A stretch of DNA of 64,000 bases. It comes from an uncultured Actinomycetes bacterium. GTDB taxonomy: Bacteria > Actinomycetota > Acidimicrobiia > Acidimicrobiales > RAAP-2. The stretch lies in the NCBI GenBank assembly GCA_903860915.1, contig CAIOSJ010000021.1, positions 210,737 to 274,736 on the forward strand, read 5' to 3'. The translations under genes were made by a program, and so were the position numbers. The notes under the pieces are model-generated. The model was not told the origin of the DNA. It did not search any database and worked only from the letters and a program-made list of their open reading frames with translations. Below are positions 52,056 through 60,923 of this stretch, one piece after another (position 1 is the first letter of the stretch; every line of letters begins with the position of its first letter).

Positions 52056-53342
52056 TTAGGGCAGCGCGGTCGTGGTGTTGTAGGTCACCTGGGCGGGATA
52101 GGCCGCCTGAAGACCACTGAGGGCCTTCGACGACGTATCAAATCCGAGGATGCTGCGGGCACTAGCGACCAGCACTTGAGCGATGATGGGCCAGTCCTGA
52201 GTCACTGGAGTAGCTGGCGCAAAGCAGCCATCGGTAGCGAGGGTCGCCAGGTTGCCGAGCGAACTCAACTTGATGCCCAAGGCGTTCGCCAGAGCCGTGA
52301 TGCCACCATTGCCAGGATCGATTTGGCAGAGATCGCTAAAGGCCTGGTGTCCCGCTCCCGTAATCTCCACGTAGCGCCGTGAACTCGTTAGTTGACCGTA
52401 CGCGCTGCGTAGCGACGTAGCACTGACGATGTTGTCGCGGCCACCGGCAATCAGAACGCCGGGCACCGCGGGGACGGAGTTGTACGGTGCGGTTGGCACC
52501 GACCAAGCACCCAGCGAGGCTCCGGCGAGGCCGATGAATCCCTTAAAGGTGGTGCTATGAATCGAGCTTTCGTAACTAGCGAGTCGCTCCACTGCAGAAC
52601 CACCGGCTGAGTGGCCGAAGGCCAGGACGTGGGTGGCGTCGGTGATTTTTTGTGCCACGCCACCCTTGCCGGATGCAAAGAGATTGATCGTGGCGACGAG
52701 GTCCTTCACGTCGGCGTTACCGTCACTAGTAGGTGACGACGCACCGGCCAAAGTTCCTACGACTTCGGTCAGGTCGCGACCCGGGTGATCGGGTGCCGCA
52801 ACCACAAAACCCCAACTGGCGAGTCGGGTGGTGAGGAATGAGGACTGATCACGAAAGCCAGCGAAGCCGTGGCTGAAGAGGACCAGCGGGAACTTACCCG
52901 ACGCCAAAGTCGGGGCCGCGTTCGTAGTGTGGCCAGCCTTGGTGACCGAGCTCGCGGCGGAGAAGGCGTCTTCGATGTAGGTTGCGCGAGCGGCCAGGGC
53001 CCGCGATGCGTCGTCTTTGGTGAGGAGTCCCTTAAATAAGGAGGGCAGCCAGTCACCAACGTTATAAGTCGCCACAATCCGAGTTTTGGCTGTCGGTCGC
53101 AGCGCCGGGTACCAGACGTCAACCGGCGTCGCGTAACTCACAGCGTTCGAGTCCGTGACGTGAATAGTCGTGGTGTAGACACCAACGGCGTAGGGTCCGT
53201 CGGACTGAAAAGTGTGGACCGTAGGGCTTATCTTGACGTAGGTGTCACCGTTCTTCGTCGCGGTGGCCGTGGCCGACGCCACTGACGACAACGATCCCAG
53301 CAGGGAAACCACACCAAGCGCACCGAGAAGTACCTTCTTCAT
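52056..53342 (-). CDS. Secreted alpha/beta hydrolase (dienelactone/PAF-acetylhydrolase-like)
   Basis: A 428-aa exported hydrolase. The signal peptide (KKVLLGALGVVSLLGSLSSVASA) is followed by a short beta region and the catalytic fold. Key motifs are VLFSHGFAGFRDQSSFL (oxyanion), VLAFGHSAGGSAVERLA (Ser nucleophile), the GGRDNIVSA acid segment and TGAGHQAFSDLC (His). It is about 110 residues longer than cytoplasmic relatives. I chose ATG 53342 because a GGGGGAA lies upstream; the frame extends 7 codons further. Esterase on lipids or polyesters is plausible. Confidence 0.85.
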   Translation of the reverse strand: MKKVLLGALGVVSLLGSLSSVASATATATKNGDTYVKISPTVHTFQSDGPYAVGVYTTTIHVTDSNAVSYATPVDVWYPALRPTAKTRIVATYNVGDWLPSLFKGLLTKDDASRALAARATYIEDAFSAASSVTKAGHTTNAAPTLASGKFPLVLFSHGFAGFRDQSSFLTTRLASWGFVVAAPDHPGRDLTEVVGTLAGASSPTSDGNADVKDLVATINLFASGKGGVAQKITDATHVLAFGHSAGGSAVERLASYESSIHSTTFKGFIGLAGASLGAWSVPTAPYNSVPAVPGVLIAGGRDNIVSATSLRSAYGQLTSSRRYVEITGAGHQAFSDLCQIDPGNGGITALANALGIKLSSLGNLATLATDGCFAPATPVTQDWPIIAQVLVASARSILGFDTSSKALSGLQAAYPAQVTYNTTTALP

Positions 53343-53386
53343 CAAAATTCCCCCATTATTCAAAGTACTGACGACAGTAGTGCAAG

Positions 53387-53692
53387 TTACAGCGGAAGAC
53401 GCGGTGCATCGTGCAGACTGGGGCCCCGCACTCGAGCGCCGCGCCGGGCCTCGGCGGGAAAGACCACCTCGCAGCGAAACGACCTATCTTTGGCCTCCCC
53501 CGAGCGACCGCCGCGAACCTCAACCCATTCGTCCCCCGAGAGCGTGTTGCGAACGTGGGCCACGAACACGAATTGACGTCGTCGTTCGACCTCGAGATTG
53601 ATTACCACCTGGTCCCCGGGACTGAGTCCGGCCCACTGCAAGTTGCGGACTAGATTCCCCTGCACCGAAACGGTTGCCTTCTTACGCGCCAC
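53387..53692 (-). CDS. Small conserved-looking protein of unknown function
   Basis: A 101-aa protein, MARKKATVSVQGNLVRNLQW..., rich in beta-strand residues (GDQVVINLEVERRRQFVFVAHVR) with a basic N-terminus and tail. I do not recognise the family. It is divergent from the RecB-type nuclease, 65 nt away, and 44 nt upstream of the secreted hydrolase gene. A nucleic-acid or ribosome-associated role is a guess from its basic beta character. Confidence 0.5.
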   Translation of the reverse strand: MARKKATVSVQGNLVRNLQWAGLSPGDQVVINLEVERRRQFVFVAHVRNTLSGDEWVEVRGGRSGEAKDRSFRCEVVFPAEARRGARVRGPSLHDAPRLPL

Positions 53693-53757
53693 GAGATAGT
53701 TCTAGTCGGTCTGTGTCAGAGTGCGTTCGTGTCACAGTGACGTTCTACCGTACGAAT

Positions 53758-54552
53758 ATGACATTTACCAACGCCCTACCAGCCACGCTCTCCCCCTCTC
53801 GGCTCGCTGACTTCCAGACTTGCCCACGACGCTTCCAACATGCGTCGGTTGATCGCATTCCCCAGCCGGCCACCTACGCAACAGTCAAGGGGCGTTTCGT
53901 GCACAAAATTCTCGAGGACCTCTTCGCCCTGGACTCGGAGTCGCGAACGATAGAACGTGCTCGCTCCTTCATCCCCGCAGCCTCCCTCGCGATTTTGACC
54001 GAGCAGGATCGTAGCGACATCAAGATGGATGACGAGATGGAAGAGAAGCTCCTGCGGGAGACCGAGGCCATTCTGACGCAGTACTTCGCGATGGAGGACC
54101 CGACGAGGATCAACAGTACCGGTGTCGAAATTCGGCTGAAGGTCACCGCCGAGGGCGTTCCCATGGTCGGCATCCTCGATCGCCTCGACCGCGAGGCCGA
54201 TGGGTCACTGACGATTGTCGACTACAAAACCGGCGGACTACCCAATCGCAACTACGACTCTCAGACTTTCGCCAACACCGATCTCTACGCCGCCATGTGC
54301 GAAGAATCTGATGACGTCAACGAGCTGCCGGCCCGGATTCGTCTCTATTACGTCGCCTTTGGTGAAGTCATCGAACGCACCGTCACCTCGCAGGTGGTGA
54401 AAGCTCGTACCACTGCGGCGGCCGTGGCCTGGAACAAAATCAACAAGTTCTACGAAGCCGGAGAATTTCCGGCCACCCCGTCGAAGAGCGCGTGCCGATT
54501 CTGTGCGTACCAGCAACTCTGCAAGAACAACAACATCGCTGTTCCCGAGTAG
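53758..54552 (+). CDS. RecB-family PD-(D/E)XK nuclease, single domain
   Basis: A 264-aa nuclease of the AddB/Cas4-like set. The order is Cys in FQTCPRRF, GRFVHKILEDLF (His helix), the GILDRLDREADGSLTIVDYKTG block with the Asp and Lys of the catalytic triad, and ACRFCAYQQLC at the C-terminus, completing a four-Cys iron-sulfur site. The exonuclease is likely involved in recombination or repair. No CRISPR array or Cas1 is near. I chose the ATG at 53758, six nt after TACCGT. Confidence 0.88.
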   Translation: MTFTNALPATLSPSRLADFQTCPRRFQHASVDRIPQPATYATVKGRFVHKILEDLFALDSESRTIERARSFIPAASLAILTEQDRSDIKMDDEMEEKLLRETEAILTQYFAMEDPTRINSTGVEIRLKVTAEGVPMVGILDRLDREADGSLTIVDYKTGGLPNRNYDSQTFANTDLYAAMCEESDDVNELPARIRLYYVAFGEVIERTVTSQVVKARTTAAAVAWNKINKFYEAGEFPATPSKSACRFCAYQQLCKNNNIAVPE

Positions 54553-54606
54553 TACAGCTTTCGACAGATCGGACAGCGTCGTCGACCGCTGGGATAGGTT
54601 GAAGCC

Positions 54607-55200
54607 GTGACTACTGTGCTCATTTCCTACGACTACCGTTGCCCCTTCGCGAAGATAATGCACATGCACGTCCTCGGAGCTCAACGGGCCGGACTCGACC
54701 TCAATATTGTGTTTTCCCCCTGGACCATGTCCCAGGGCCATCGAGATAACCCCCTACTCGACGTCTGGGACGATCCGTCCAAGATGAACGAGCTGTGCGC
54801 GCTCGCGGCCAGCGCCTCCGTCCGCGACACCCAACCCGCACACTTCGCCACGGTGCACGAAGCACTTTTTCGCGCTCGCCACGAACGTTTTATTCGACTC
54901 GCCACTTGGGTAGAAGTTGCCCAAATCCTCGAAGAAGTGGGGGTTGATGTCGACCTCGTCGCGAAGGACATGGCCACCGGCCGGCCGCTCGGCGTGTTGC
55001 GAGACACTTTTCGCCACTTCGAAACATTAGAGGCCTTCGGCGTGCCCACTTTTGTCATCAACGGTGACGCCACCTTCGTTCGCTACATGGACGCCCCCAC
55101 CTCCGATGAATCGTCGAGGGACCTCATCGAGTCGCTAGTGGCACTCATGACGACTCGTCCTGCCCTCAACGAGTTCAAACACACCCGCCTACCGAACTAG
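54607..55200 (+). CDS. DsbA-like thioredoxin-fold protein (FrnE/HCCA isomerase type)
   Basis: A 197-aa protein of the DsbA/FrnE group. The N-terminal YDYRCPFAK has a single Cys (CPFA, not CxxC), and the cis-Pro loop is GVPTFVING. It lacks a classical redox pair, so a glutathione- or mycothiol-type transferase/isomerase role is more likely. A TAGGTT box lies six nt before the GTG. The stop overlaps the sulfatase by 4 nt (CTAG). Confidence 0.8.
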   Translation: MTTVLISYDYRCPFAKIMHMHVLGAQRAGLDLNIVFSPWTMSQGHRDNPLLDVWDDPSKMNELCALAASASVRDTQPAHFATVHEALFRARHERFIRLATWVEVAQILEEVGVDVDLVAKDMATGRPLGVLRDTFRHFETLEAFGVPTFVINGDATFVRYMDAPTSDESSRDLIESLVALMTTRPALNEFKHTRLPN

Positions 55201-56729
55201 AGCAGATCCAGTCGTTCCAATTGTGCGAGCGGGGCGTCAATCTCGCGCAGTGCTTCACGCAAGGCCGCACGGCCAGTTTCGCGTTCGTCGTTCGAGGCAC
55301 GATTATTTTCTTCGAGGGGATCGTCGACTCGATTGAAGTAATGGTCGCCGTGGAAGTTCGACATGTTGGCCCAAAAGGGCACGTTGTCCCCCGCGGCGAA
55401 GGGCTGTCGGATAACCGGAATGTCCGAACCCGGCATGTAGGCGAGCGAGGCTCGACGGTCGGGCCGTGGGAGCCGTAGACCGGGGTAGGCGTGAATGGGC
55501 ATCGTCGACCAGCGGTTCGAATACATCTCCAAGGGTCGGTTACCTTCCACTGGCGCTCGTACGTATTTACGTTGGTCGTCGATGTACACCACTTCTCGAC
55601 CCCAAATTCCAGTCAGCACGTGATGACGACCAGACTGCGCCACGCCCGAGAGCACGGGGACTAGCGAGTAGCCGTGGGTGCGGTGCGACGGTGTTACGTC
55701 GAAAATGTCACAGAGAGTGGCGTGAACGTCAACCGTCGTCGTCAGGCCGTCCTGATCTCCAGCTTTCGCACCGGGCCAGGCGATCATCAAGGGAATGTGG
55801 CCCATCTCAGAGTAAATCGGCACCCCGGGCTTACCCCAAATACCACCTCGTTCACCGAGGTAGTGCCCGTGATCAGTCATAACGACCACTGCGGTGTTGT
55901 CCCAGAGATTGTTCGCGTCGAGGGCGTCTAGGACGCGACCGAAGTAGTGATCGATCATCGTCAATTTGGAACCGTAGTTCGCCCGGATTTGCTGACCGGT
56001 GCGCACATCCGGAACGCTTGGTCCACCGGCTGGTGTGTAGGGCGGCCAAATGACCTTAGGTCCCTCCCACGTGGGGTCGTACATCGACGCCCAGGGCTCG
56101 GGCGTGTCGAAGGGTTCGTGGGGATCGAACTCATCAATGAAGAGGAAAAAACGTTCGTGCTGTGTCGCGTTGTCCCGCAGCCAGTCTGCAGCGGCCGTCA
56201 TGGTTTGGGGGCCCGGAAAATCTTCGACACTCTTGAAATAAGTGCGCGAAGTCTCGTAGTAGCGCTCCATGGGTGAAGCCATCGCGGGCAGGGCGGGAGA
56301 ACCGAACCAACTGGGGTCCAGTCGAGTTTTCCAGGGGTCGTCCTCGTGGCCGCGCACGTAGGCCCAGGCTGAGAAATCTGTGTGGTAATTCTCCCCACCC
56401 GCTTCGAACAAGTGGGGGTGATCGGTCACGAGTTGGGTCACGACGCCCTTCTTGCGAAGATCGAAGGTGATGGCGTCCTCCCAAATCTCCACCGAGCCCC
56501 AGGGGCGCCACAGAAAATCGAGGGCACCACAGAGAACGTCGTGTCGCGCCGGCATGCAGGGCAATGAACCAGTGTGGTGGTTGGTAAAACGTTGCGCCCG
56601 AGCCGCGAAACGCTTCAGGTTGGGCGTCGCGAATTCGGTACCGCCGTAGCTTTCGAGCAGGTGTCGATTTAGAGAGTCCAGCAGTATCACCACCACGTTG
56701 CGTGGCGTACCCGTGGCTTCGTTCGTCAT
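55197..56729 (-). CDS. Sulfatase (formylglycine-dependent type)
   Basis: A 510-aa alkaline-phosphatase-fold sulfatase. The metal-binding N-terminus VVVILLDSLNRHLLESYGG is followed by the signature PCMPARHDVL (C-x-P-x-R, whose Cys must be converted to formylglycine). The C-terminal region has VVMTDHGHYLGERGG with the second metal pair and KPGVPIYSE with a Lys. The substrate is unknown. No signal peptide is seen, so it may act in the cytoplasm. It starts 2 nt after the LLM gene stop. No formylglycine-generating enzyme is in the window. Confidence 0.9.
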   Translation of the reverse strand: MTNEATGTPRNVVVILLDSLNRHLLESYGGTEFATPNLKRFAARAQRFTNHHTGSLPCMPARHDVLCGALDFLWRPWGSVEIWEDAITFDLRKKGVVTQLVTDHPHLFEAGGENYHTDFSAWAYVRGHEDDPWKTRLDPSWFGSPALPAMASPMERYYETSRTYFKSVEDFPGPQTMTAAADWLRDNATQHERFFLFIDEFDPHEPFDTPEPWASMYDPTWEGPKVIWPPYTPAGGPSVPDVRTGQQIRANYGSKLTMIDHYFGRVLDALDANNLWDNTAVVVMTDHGHYLGERGGIWGKPGVPIYSEMGHIPLMIAWPGAKAGDQDGLTTTVDVHATLCDIFDVTPSHRTHGYSLVPVLSGVAQSGRHHVLTGIWGREVVYIDDQRKYVRAPVEGNRPLEMYSNRWSTMPIHAYPGLRLPRPDRRASLAYMPGSDIPVIRQPFAAGDNVPFWANMSNFHGDHYFNRVDDPLEENNRASNDERETGRAALREALREIDAPLAQLERLDLL

Positions 56730-56731
56730 CC

Positions 56732-57634
56732 CTAGACCAACGAAGCTAGTAACTCAAGGGTGTCGTCGCGTTCTTGACCACTGGCGGCCACGGCCGCCTG
56801 AAATTCGGTCACTCCCGCTTCGGCCAACTGGCCCAGCTGGTCAGTCACCTGTTCACGCGAACCAATCAGTGCTAGTTCTGAGGCCATCGTGGCGCCCTCG
56901 CGTTCCATCATGGCGGCGTAACTCGGAAGCGAAGGGTAGAAGGCCAACTTCGTATCGATGCTCTCTCGCGCTGCGGCGACGTCCTTGGTGACCACAATGG
57001 GTAGACCGCAGACAATTCGTGGGCTGGGTCGACCAGCCCTGGCGGCGGCGGCATTGATCGTCGGGGCGATGTGAGTAGCAACGGTCTTGCGTCCGGTCAT
57101 CCACAGCACAGTACCGTCGGTCTGGCTTCCAGCCAATTCCAGCATCACCGGACCGAGGGCCGCAATCAGCAGGCTTGGAGCAACGACATCCCTTACACCC
57201 ACGGCGTCGGTGGTGAAAGTACTCACACGCTCACCTTTCACCAGGACCGCCTCGCCACGCAACATCGGAGCTAGAGCCTCGACGTACTCACGCATGTAGG
57301 TCGCCGGTCGCTCGAAGGAGAGTCCCCACATATTTTCGACGATCATCTGGTGACTCAGGCCAATGCCCAGCGAGAGGTGGCCGCCAATGGCTGACTGGAC
57401 GGTCCGGGCCTGGGCCGCCAGCATGCTGGGGTGGCGCGGCTGGATGGGTACGACGGAAGTCCCGAGGTTAAGCGTCGGCAGTTCTCGGCCCACGATGGCC
57501 AGCGCGGTGAGGGTGTCCGGACCGAAAATCTGTGACGACCAAAGGTCCGTGAATCCCACGTCTCGGAGATTCTTCGCCCGGGTAACAATCTGGTCGATGG
57601 TGCCGTCGTTGTCAAGGGAGGTGGCAATGCGCAC
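56732..57634 (-). CDS. LLM-class F420-dependent oxidoreductase
   Basis: A 300-aa luciferase-like TIM-barrel enzyme. Motifs are TDLWSSQIFGPDTLTALAI, NLGTSVVPIQPRHPSMLAAQA (nonprolyl cis peptide region), GHLSLGIGLSHQMIVE and EREGATMASELALIGSREQV. It matches actinobacterial F420-dependent LLM proteins and may use F420 for reduction or oxidation. The start is GTG at 57634; a TAGGAG lies 7 nt upstream. It heads a two-gene unit with the sulfatase. Divergent from purK. Confidence 0.85.
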   Translation of the reverse strand: MRIATSLDNDGTIDQIVTRAKNLRDVGFTDLWSSQIFGPDTLTALAIVGRELPTLNLGTSVVPIQPRHPSMLAAQARTVQSAIGGHLSLGIGLSHQMIVENMWGLSFERPATYMREYVEALAPMLRGEAVLVKGERVSTFTTDAVGVRDVVAPSLLIAALGPVMLELAGSQTDGTVLWMTGRKTVATHIAPTINAAAARAGRPSPRIVCGLPIVVTKDVAAARESIDTKLAFYPSLPSYAAMMEREGATMASELALIGSREQVTDQLGQLAEAGVTEFQAAVAASGQERDDTLELLASLV

Positions 57635-57674
57635 GATGGTGCTCCTAGGGTCAAAGACCGGTAGCGTTTCGGTC

Positions 57675-58832
57675 GTGATGAAGGTTAGCCAACAGCAGGG
57701 GCGATTGCGTATCGGTGTCGTGGGCGGTGGTCAACTCGCTCGCATGCTGGGCGAATCAGCCAGCGCCCTCGGACTACGTCTCAGCGTGCTGGCCCAGCGC
57801 GGTGACGACGCTGCGGTCGAAGTGGCGGCGGAGTTCGCCATCGGATCCCCGCAGGATGGTCGCGACCTCACTCTTTTCGCGGGTGGCGTCGACGTCATGA
57901 CCTTTGACCACGAACTCGTCGATCTGGACGCCGTTTCGTCCCTCAGCACGGACGGGCACCACATTTACCCCTCCGCCGCGGCTCTGCGTTTTGCCGTACA
58001 CAAGGTCTATCAACGCTCCGCCATGGTCGCCGCCAACATTCCGGTCCCTCGTCACTGCATCCTCGCCCCCTACAGCGACGACGACTTTGACGCCTTCGCC
58101 GACCTTCTCGGTCACGTCCCGGTCGTCAAGGCCGACCACGGCGGCTACGACGGCCGCGGCGTACTCGTTAGCTCCTCGCTCGACGAAGCGCGCGACTTCG
58201 CCCGGGCCCTCTCGGCGAGCACCACCGTCCTCCTCGAAGAAGCCGTCGAGCTCGAGAGTGAAGTCGCCGTTATTGTCGTCACCGATCGCCACGGCAATCA
58301 GGTCACCTACCCCGTCGTTGACACCCGTCAAGAATCGGGCATGTGCGTCGAGGTGAATTTTCCTAGCGCCCTGTCCCCCGCTCGCAGCGCCGAAGCACTC
58401 GCCGTCGCCCGACGGGTAGCCGAGATTGTCGGGGCCGTCGGAGTTCTCGCCGTCGAGCTCTTCGTCACGCCGAGTGGCATCTTGCTCAATGAAGTTGCCG
58501 CGCGGCCGCATAATTCAGGGCACTGGACTATCGAGGGTTCGGTCACGAGTCAGTTCGAAAATCACTTGCGTGCGGTATCAGGTCTGCCCCTCGGATCTAC
58601 CGACGCTCTGGCCGCACGAGCCAGCATGGTGAACCTCGTCGGCAGCGACTCCCCCACCGACCTTGCCGGGGCGCTCGCGATTCCCGGTCTGCACCTTCAC
58701 GACTACGGTAAAAGTTGGGCCGTTGGTCGCAAACTCGGACACGTCTGCGTCATTGGCGACGACGAGTCGGTGCGCGTGAGAGCATGGAAGGGTGCCGAAT
58801 TCCTCGGCACGGGGGCAGCGAGGTCACTATGA
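57675..58832 (+). CDS. purK: N5-carboxyaminoimidazole ribonucleotide synthase
   Basis: Carboxylates AIR with bicarbonate and ATP in purine synthesis. The 385-aa ATP-grasp protein has [18 protein letters not shown] (nucleotide fold), the [18 protein letters not shown] segment, [16 protein letters not shown] (ATP-binding) and [16 protein letters not shown] near the C-terminus. TAGCGT lies 7 nt before GTG 57675, which is why I prefer it over ATG 57678. The frame is open far upstream over the LLM gene. It overlaps purE by 4 nt (ATGA). Confidence 0.93.
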   Translation: MMKVSQQQGRLRIGVVGGGQLARMLGESASALGLRLSVLAQRGDDAAVEVAAEFAIGSPQDGRDLTLFAGGVDVMTFDHELVDLDAVSSLSTDGHHIYPSAAALRFAVHKVYQRSAMVAANIPVPRHCILAPYSDDDFDAFADLLGHVPVVKADHGGYDGRGVLVSSSLDEARDFARALSASTTVLLEEAVELESEVAVIVVTDRHGNQVTYPVVDTRQESGMCVEVNFPSALSPARSAEALAVARRVAEIVGAVGVLAVELFVTPSGILLNEVAARPHNSGHWTIEGSVTSQFENHLRAVSGLPLGSTDALAARASMVNLVGSDSPTDLAGALAIPGLHLHDYGKSWAVGRKLGHVCVIGDDESVRVRAWKGAEFLGTGAARSL

Positions 58833-59320
58833 GTCAGGTTCAGGTCGGCGTCGTCATGGGAAGTTCTTCAGACTTCACTGTTATGAATGAGGCCCTAGCC
58901 GTCCTCGAGCAATTTGGGGTCACGCACGAAGTGCACGTGGTGTCAGCCCACCGCACTCCCGAAGCCATGATTAGTTACGGCCAGGAGGCACGGAGTCGTG
59001 GACTGCGGGTCATCATTGCCGCCGCCGGTGGCGCCGCACACCTTCCCGGCATGTTGGCCGCCGTCACCACCCTGCCGGTCATTGGGGTACCGGTACAGCT
59101 GTCACGACTCGACGGCATGGACTCCCTCCTCTCCATAGTTCAAATGCCCCGAGGTGTGCCCGTGGCGACCGTGGCCATCAATGGAGCCACGAACGCCGCA
59201 CTCTTAGCGCTACGTATTTTGGCTACCAGTGAAGAGCAACTCAGCGACCAGCTCGAGACCTACCGGATCAGCCTTCGCACGCAGGCTGAAACCCAGGACC
59301 GGGACCTGCCTCGAGCGTGA
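58829..59320 (+). CDS. purE: N5-carboxyaminoimidazole ribonucleotide mutase
   Basis: Converts N5-CAIR to CAIR, the step after PurK. The 163-aa protein has [11 protein letters not shown] (phosphate loop), [12 protein letters not shown] (catalytic His), [14 protein letters not shown] and [15 protein letters not shown]. This is the class I PurE. It is coupled to purK by an ATGA overlap and overlaps the deacetylase-like gene by 4 nt (GTGA). Confidence 0.96.
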   Translation: MSQVQVGVVMGSSSDFTVMNEALAVLEQFGVTHEVHVVSAHRTPEAMISYGQEARSRGLRVIIAAAGGAAHLPGMLAAVTTLPVIGVPVQLSRLDGMDSLLSIVQMPRGVPVATVAINGATNAALLALRILATSEEQLSDQLETYRISLRTQAETQDRDLPRA

Positions 59321-60117
59321 GTGACCTCGCTGCTTTTTCTCGTACCGAGCGTCGTGGCGTTCTCGTCAGTGCCTCCGACGCGGGACTGTGCTACGGGGTT
59401 AACGAAGCCGTTCGCCAGGTTCGCGACGAGGGTCTCGTTACGGGTGCCTCACTCTTGGTTGTCGCACCCTTCGCTCGCGACGCGGTGCGTCGACTCGGAC
59501 CCAAACTTGGCGTGCAACTGGCGCTCAACGCTGAACACGAGATGTTCGAAATGCGGCCAGTCACCTATGCGCCTTCACTCTTTGGCGGCCGCGGTGGCTT
59601 CCCGGTCGAGGCGGCCGACGCGGCCGAACATGCCGACCCTGAAGAAGTAATTCGTGAGTTCCGCGCGCAGATTGAACGAGCCAAGCTCCTGGGGGTTGTG
59701 CCCACCTTTCTGGCCAGTCACGACGACGTCGTCGCTCGACATCTCGCCCTCTTTGACGTCTTTTTGGAACTGGCCGAGGAGTACCAATTGCCCATACGCC
59801 ACGGCTACACCTTCGCCGGCACGTCGCTAGATGCCGCACGCCTAGCGCGCGAACGCGGTCACTTTGTCGCCGAGCGCACCGTTAACTGGACCGGTCTGGG
59901 CGGCGAGTCCTTGGAGGAACTCTTCGAGCAGCTCCCCGAAGGGGTCACGGAAATAATCGTTTCACCAGCCGTCGCCGGTGACGAGCTCAGTGCCGTTCTC
60001 AGCGACGCCGAGCGCCGAGTCGCAACCCTCGCGGCACTACGAGCCGCCCAGCCCCGCGTTGTAGCCCAGCGCCACGGTATTGCGTGGCTCAGTTGGGATG
60101 ATTTACACGCAAGCTGA
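59317..60117 (+). CDS. ChbG/HpnK-type deacetylase fold, metal ligands apparently lost
   Basis: A 266-aa protein whose overall pattern matches the YdjC/ChbG-HpnK family: [19 protein letters not shown] (NADDFG-like), [14 protein letters not shown] (usually GVHLTL), and [14 protein letters not shown] (usually THLDSH). The Asp-Asp pair is reduced to Ser-Asp, the first metal His is Gln and the second His-x-Asp has become Phe-Leu-Ala, though Ser-His remains. It may be a pseudoenzyme. The GTG start lies in a 4-nt overlap with purE. Confidence 0.7.
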   Translation: MSDLAAFSRTERRGVLVSASDAGLCYGVNEAVRQVRDEGLVTGASLLVVAPFARDAVRRLGPKLGVQLALNAEHEMFEMRPVTYAPSLFGGRGGFPVEAADAAEHADPEEVIREFRAQIERAKLLGVVPTFLASHDDVVARHLALFDVFLELAEEYQLPIRHGYTFAGTSLDAARLARERGHFVAERTVNWTGLGGESLEELFEQLPEGVTEIIVSPAVAGDELSAVLSDAERRVATLAALRAAQPRVVAQRHGIAWLSWDDLHAS

Positions 60118-60182
60118 GGAAGGTACTTTCTGATGAGCGGTGTCCTTTAGTGTGTAGGACTAGGCAATACAAAGGAGCACTC

Positions 60183-60923
60183 GTGGGTATTTGGCAGCGC
60201 GCATCAAGCATCGTTAAGGCAAAGACAAACTCGGCACTCAACAAGGTCGAAGATCCTCGTCAAACTCTCGACCTCTCCTACGAACAACAACTCGACAATT
60301 TAACGAAGGTACGTCGCGCCGTGGCCGACGTCGCCACCGCTCGCAAGCGGCTCGAACTCCAAGGTGAGCAGCTCAAAGCTCAAGCCGACAAGTTGGCCGG
60401 TCAAGCCAAGACGGCACTCGAGCAGGGTAATGAGCCCCTCGCCCGCGAGGCCCTGACGCGTCGAGAAGCACTAGCTACTCAAATGAGCGACCTCGAATCT
60501 CAACACACCCAGGTGCAAGAGCAGGAAGACAAGCTCACCGCCACCGCCCAAAAACTCCAGACCGAAGTCGAAGCCTTCCGCACCAAGAAAGAGACCATCA
60601 AGGCCTCCTACACCGCCGCCGAAGCCACGACCCACATTGCCGAAGCCATCAGTGGTATTTCGACCTCCGCCGGTGACGCGGGAGCGGCCATGCAGCGTGC
60701 TCAGGACAAGGTCGCCGAAATGCAGGCCCGTAGTGGAGCGCTCGACGAATTACTCGCTTCCGGAAAGTTGACCGACCTCACCGGCTCAACTGATGACATT
60801 CAGGCCCAACTCGACGCCGCCGGTGGTAGTTCCAACGTTGAGGCACAGTTGGCTGCCCTGAAGGCTCAGGTCTCCTCGGCCCCCACTGGCGAGATCACTA
60901 CGGGAACAGAGCCCGGCGCATGA
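60183..60923 (+). CDS. pspA: PspA/IM30 family phage-shock protein
   Basis: Membrane-stress protein that forms ESCRT-III-like scaffolds. The 246-aa protein is almost wholly coiled coil (DPRQTLDLSYEQQLDNLTKVRRAVADV ... DKLTATAQKLQTEVEAF). It starts GIWQRASSIVKAK, the amphipathic N-terminal helix. The start is GTG with AGGAG upstream. A htpX overlap of 4 nt (ATGA) and PspAB after it form the actinobacterial PspA operon. No separate regulator, PspAA or PspC, is visible. Confidence 0.92.
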   Translation: MGIWQRASSIVKAKTNSALNKVEDPRQTLDLSYEQQLDNLTKVRRAVADVATARKRLELQGEQLKAQADKLAGQAKTALEQGNEPLAREALTRREALATQMSDLESQHTQVQEQEDKLTATAQKLQTEVEAFRTKKETIKASYTAAEATTHIAEAISGISTSAGDAGAAMQRAQDKVAEMQARSGALDELLASGKLTDLTGSTDDIQAQLDAAGGSSNVEAQLAALKAQVSSAPTGEITTGTEPGA

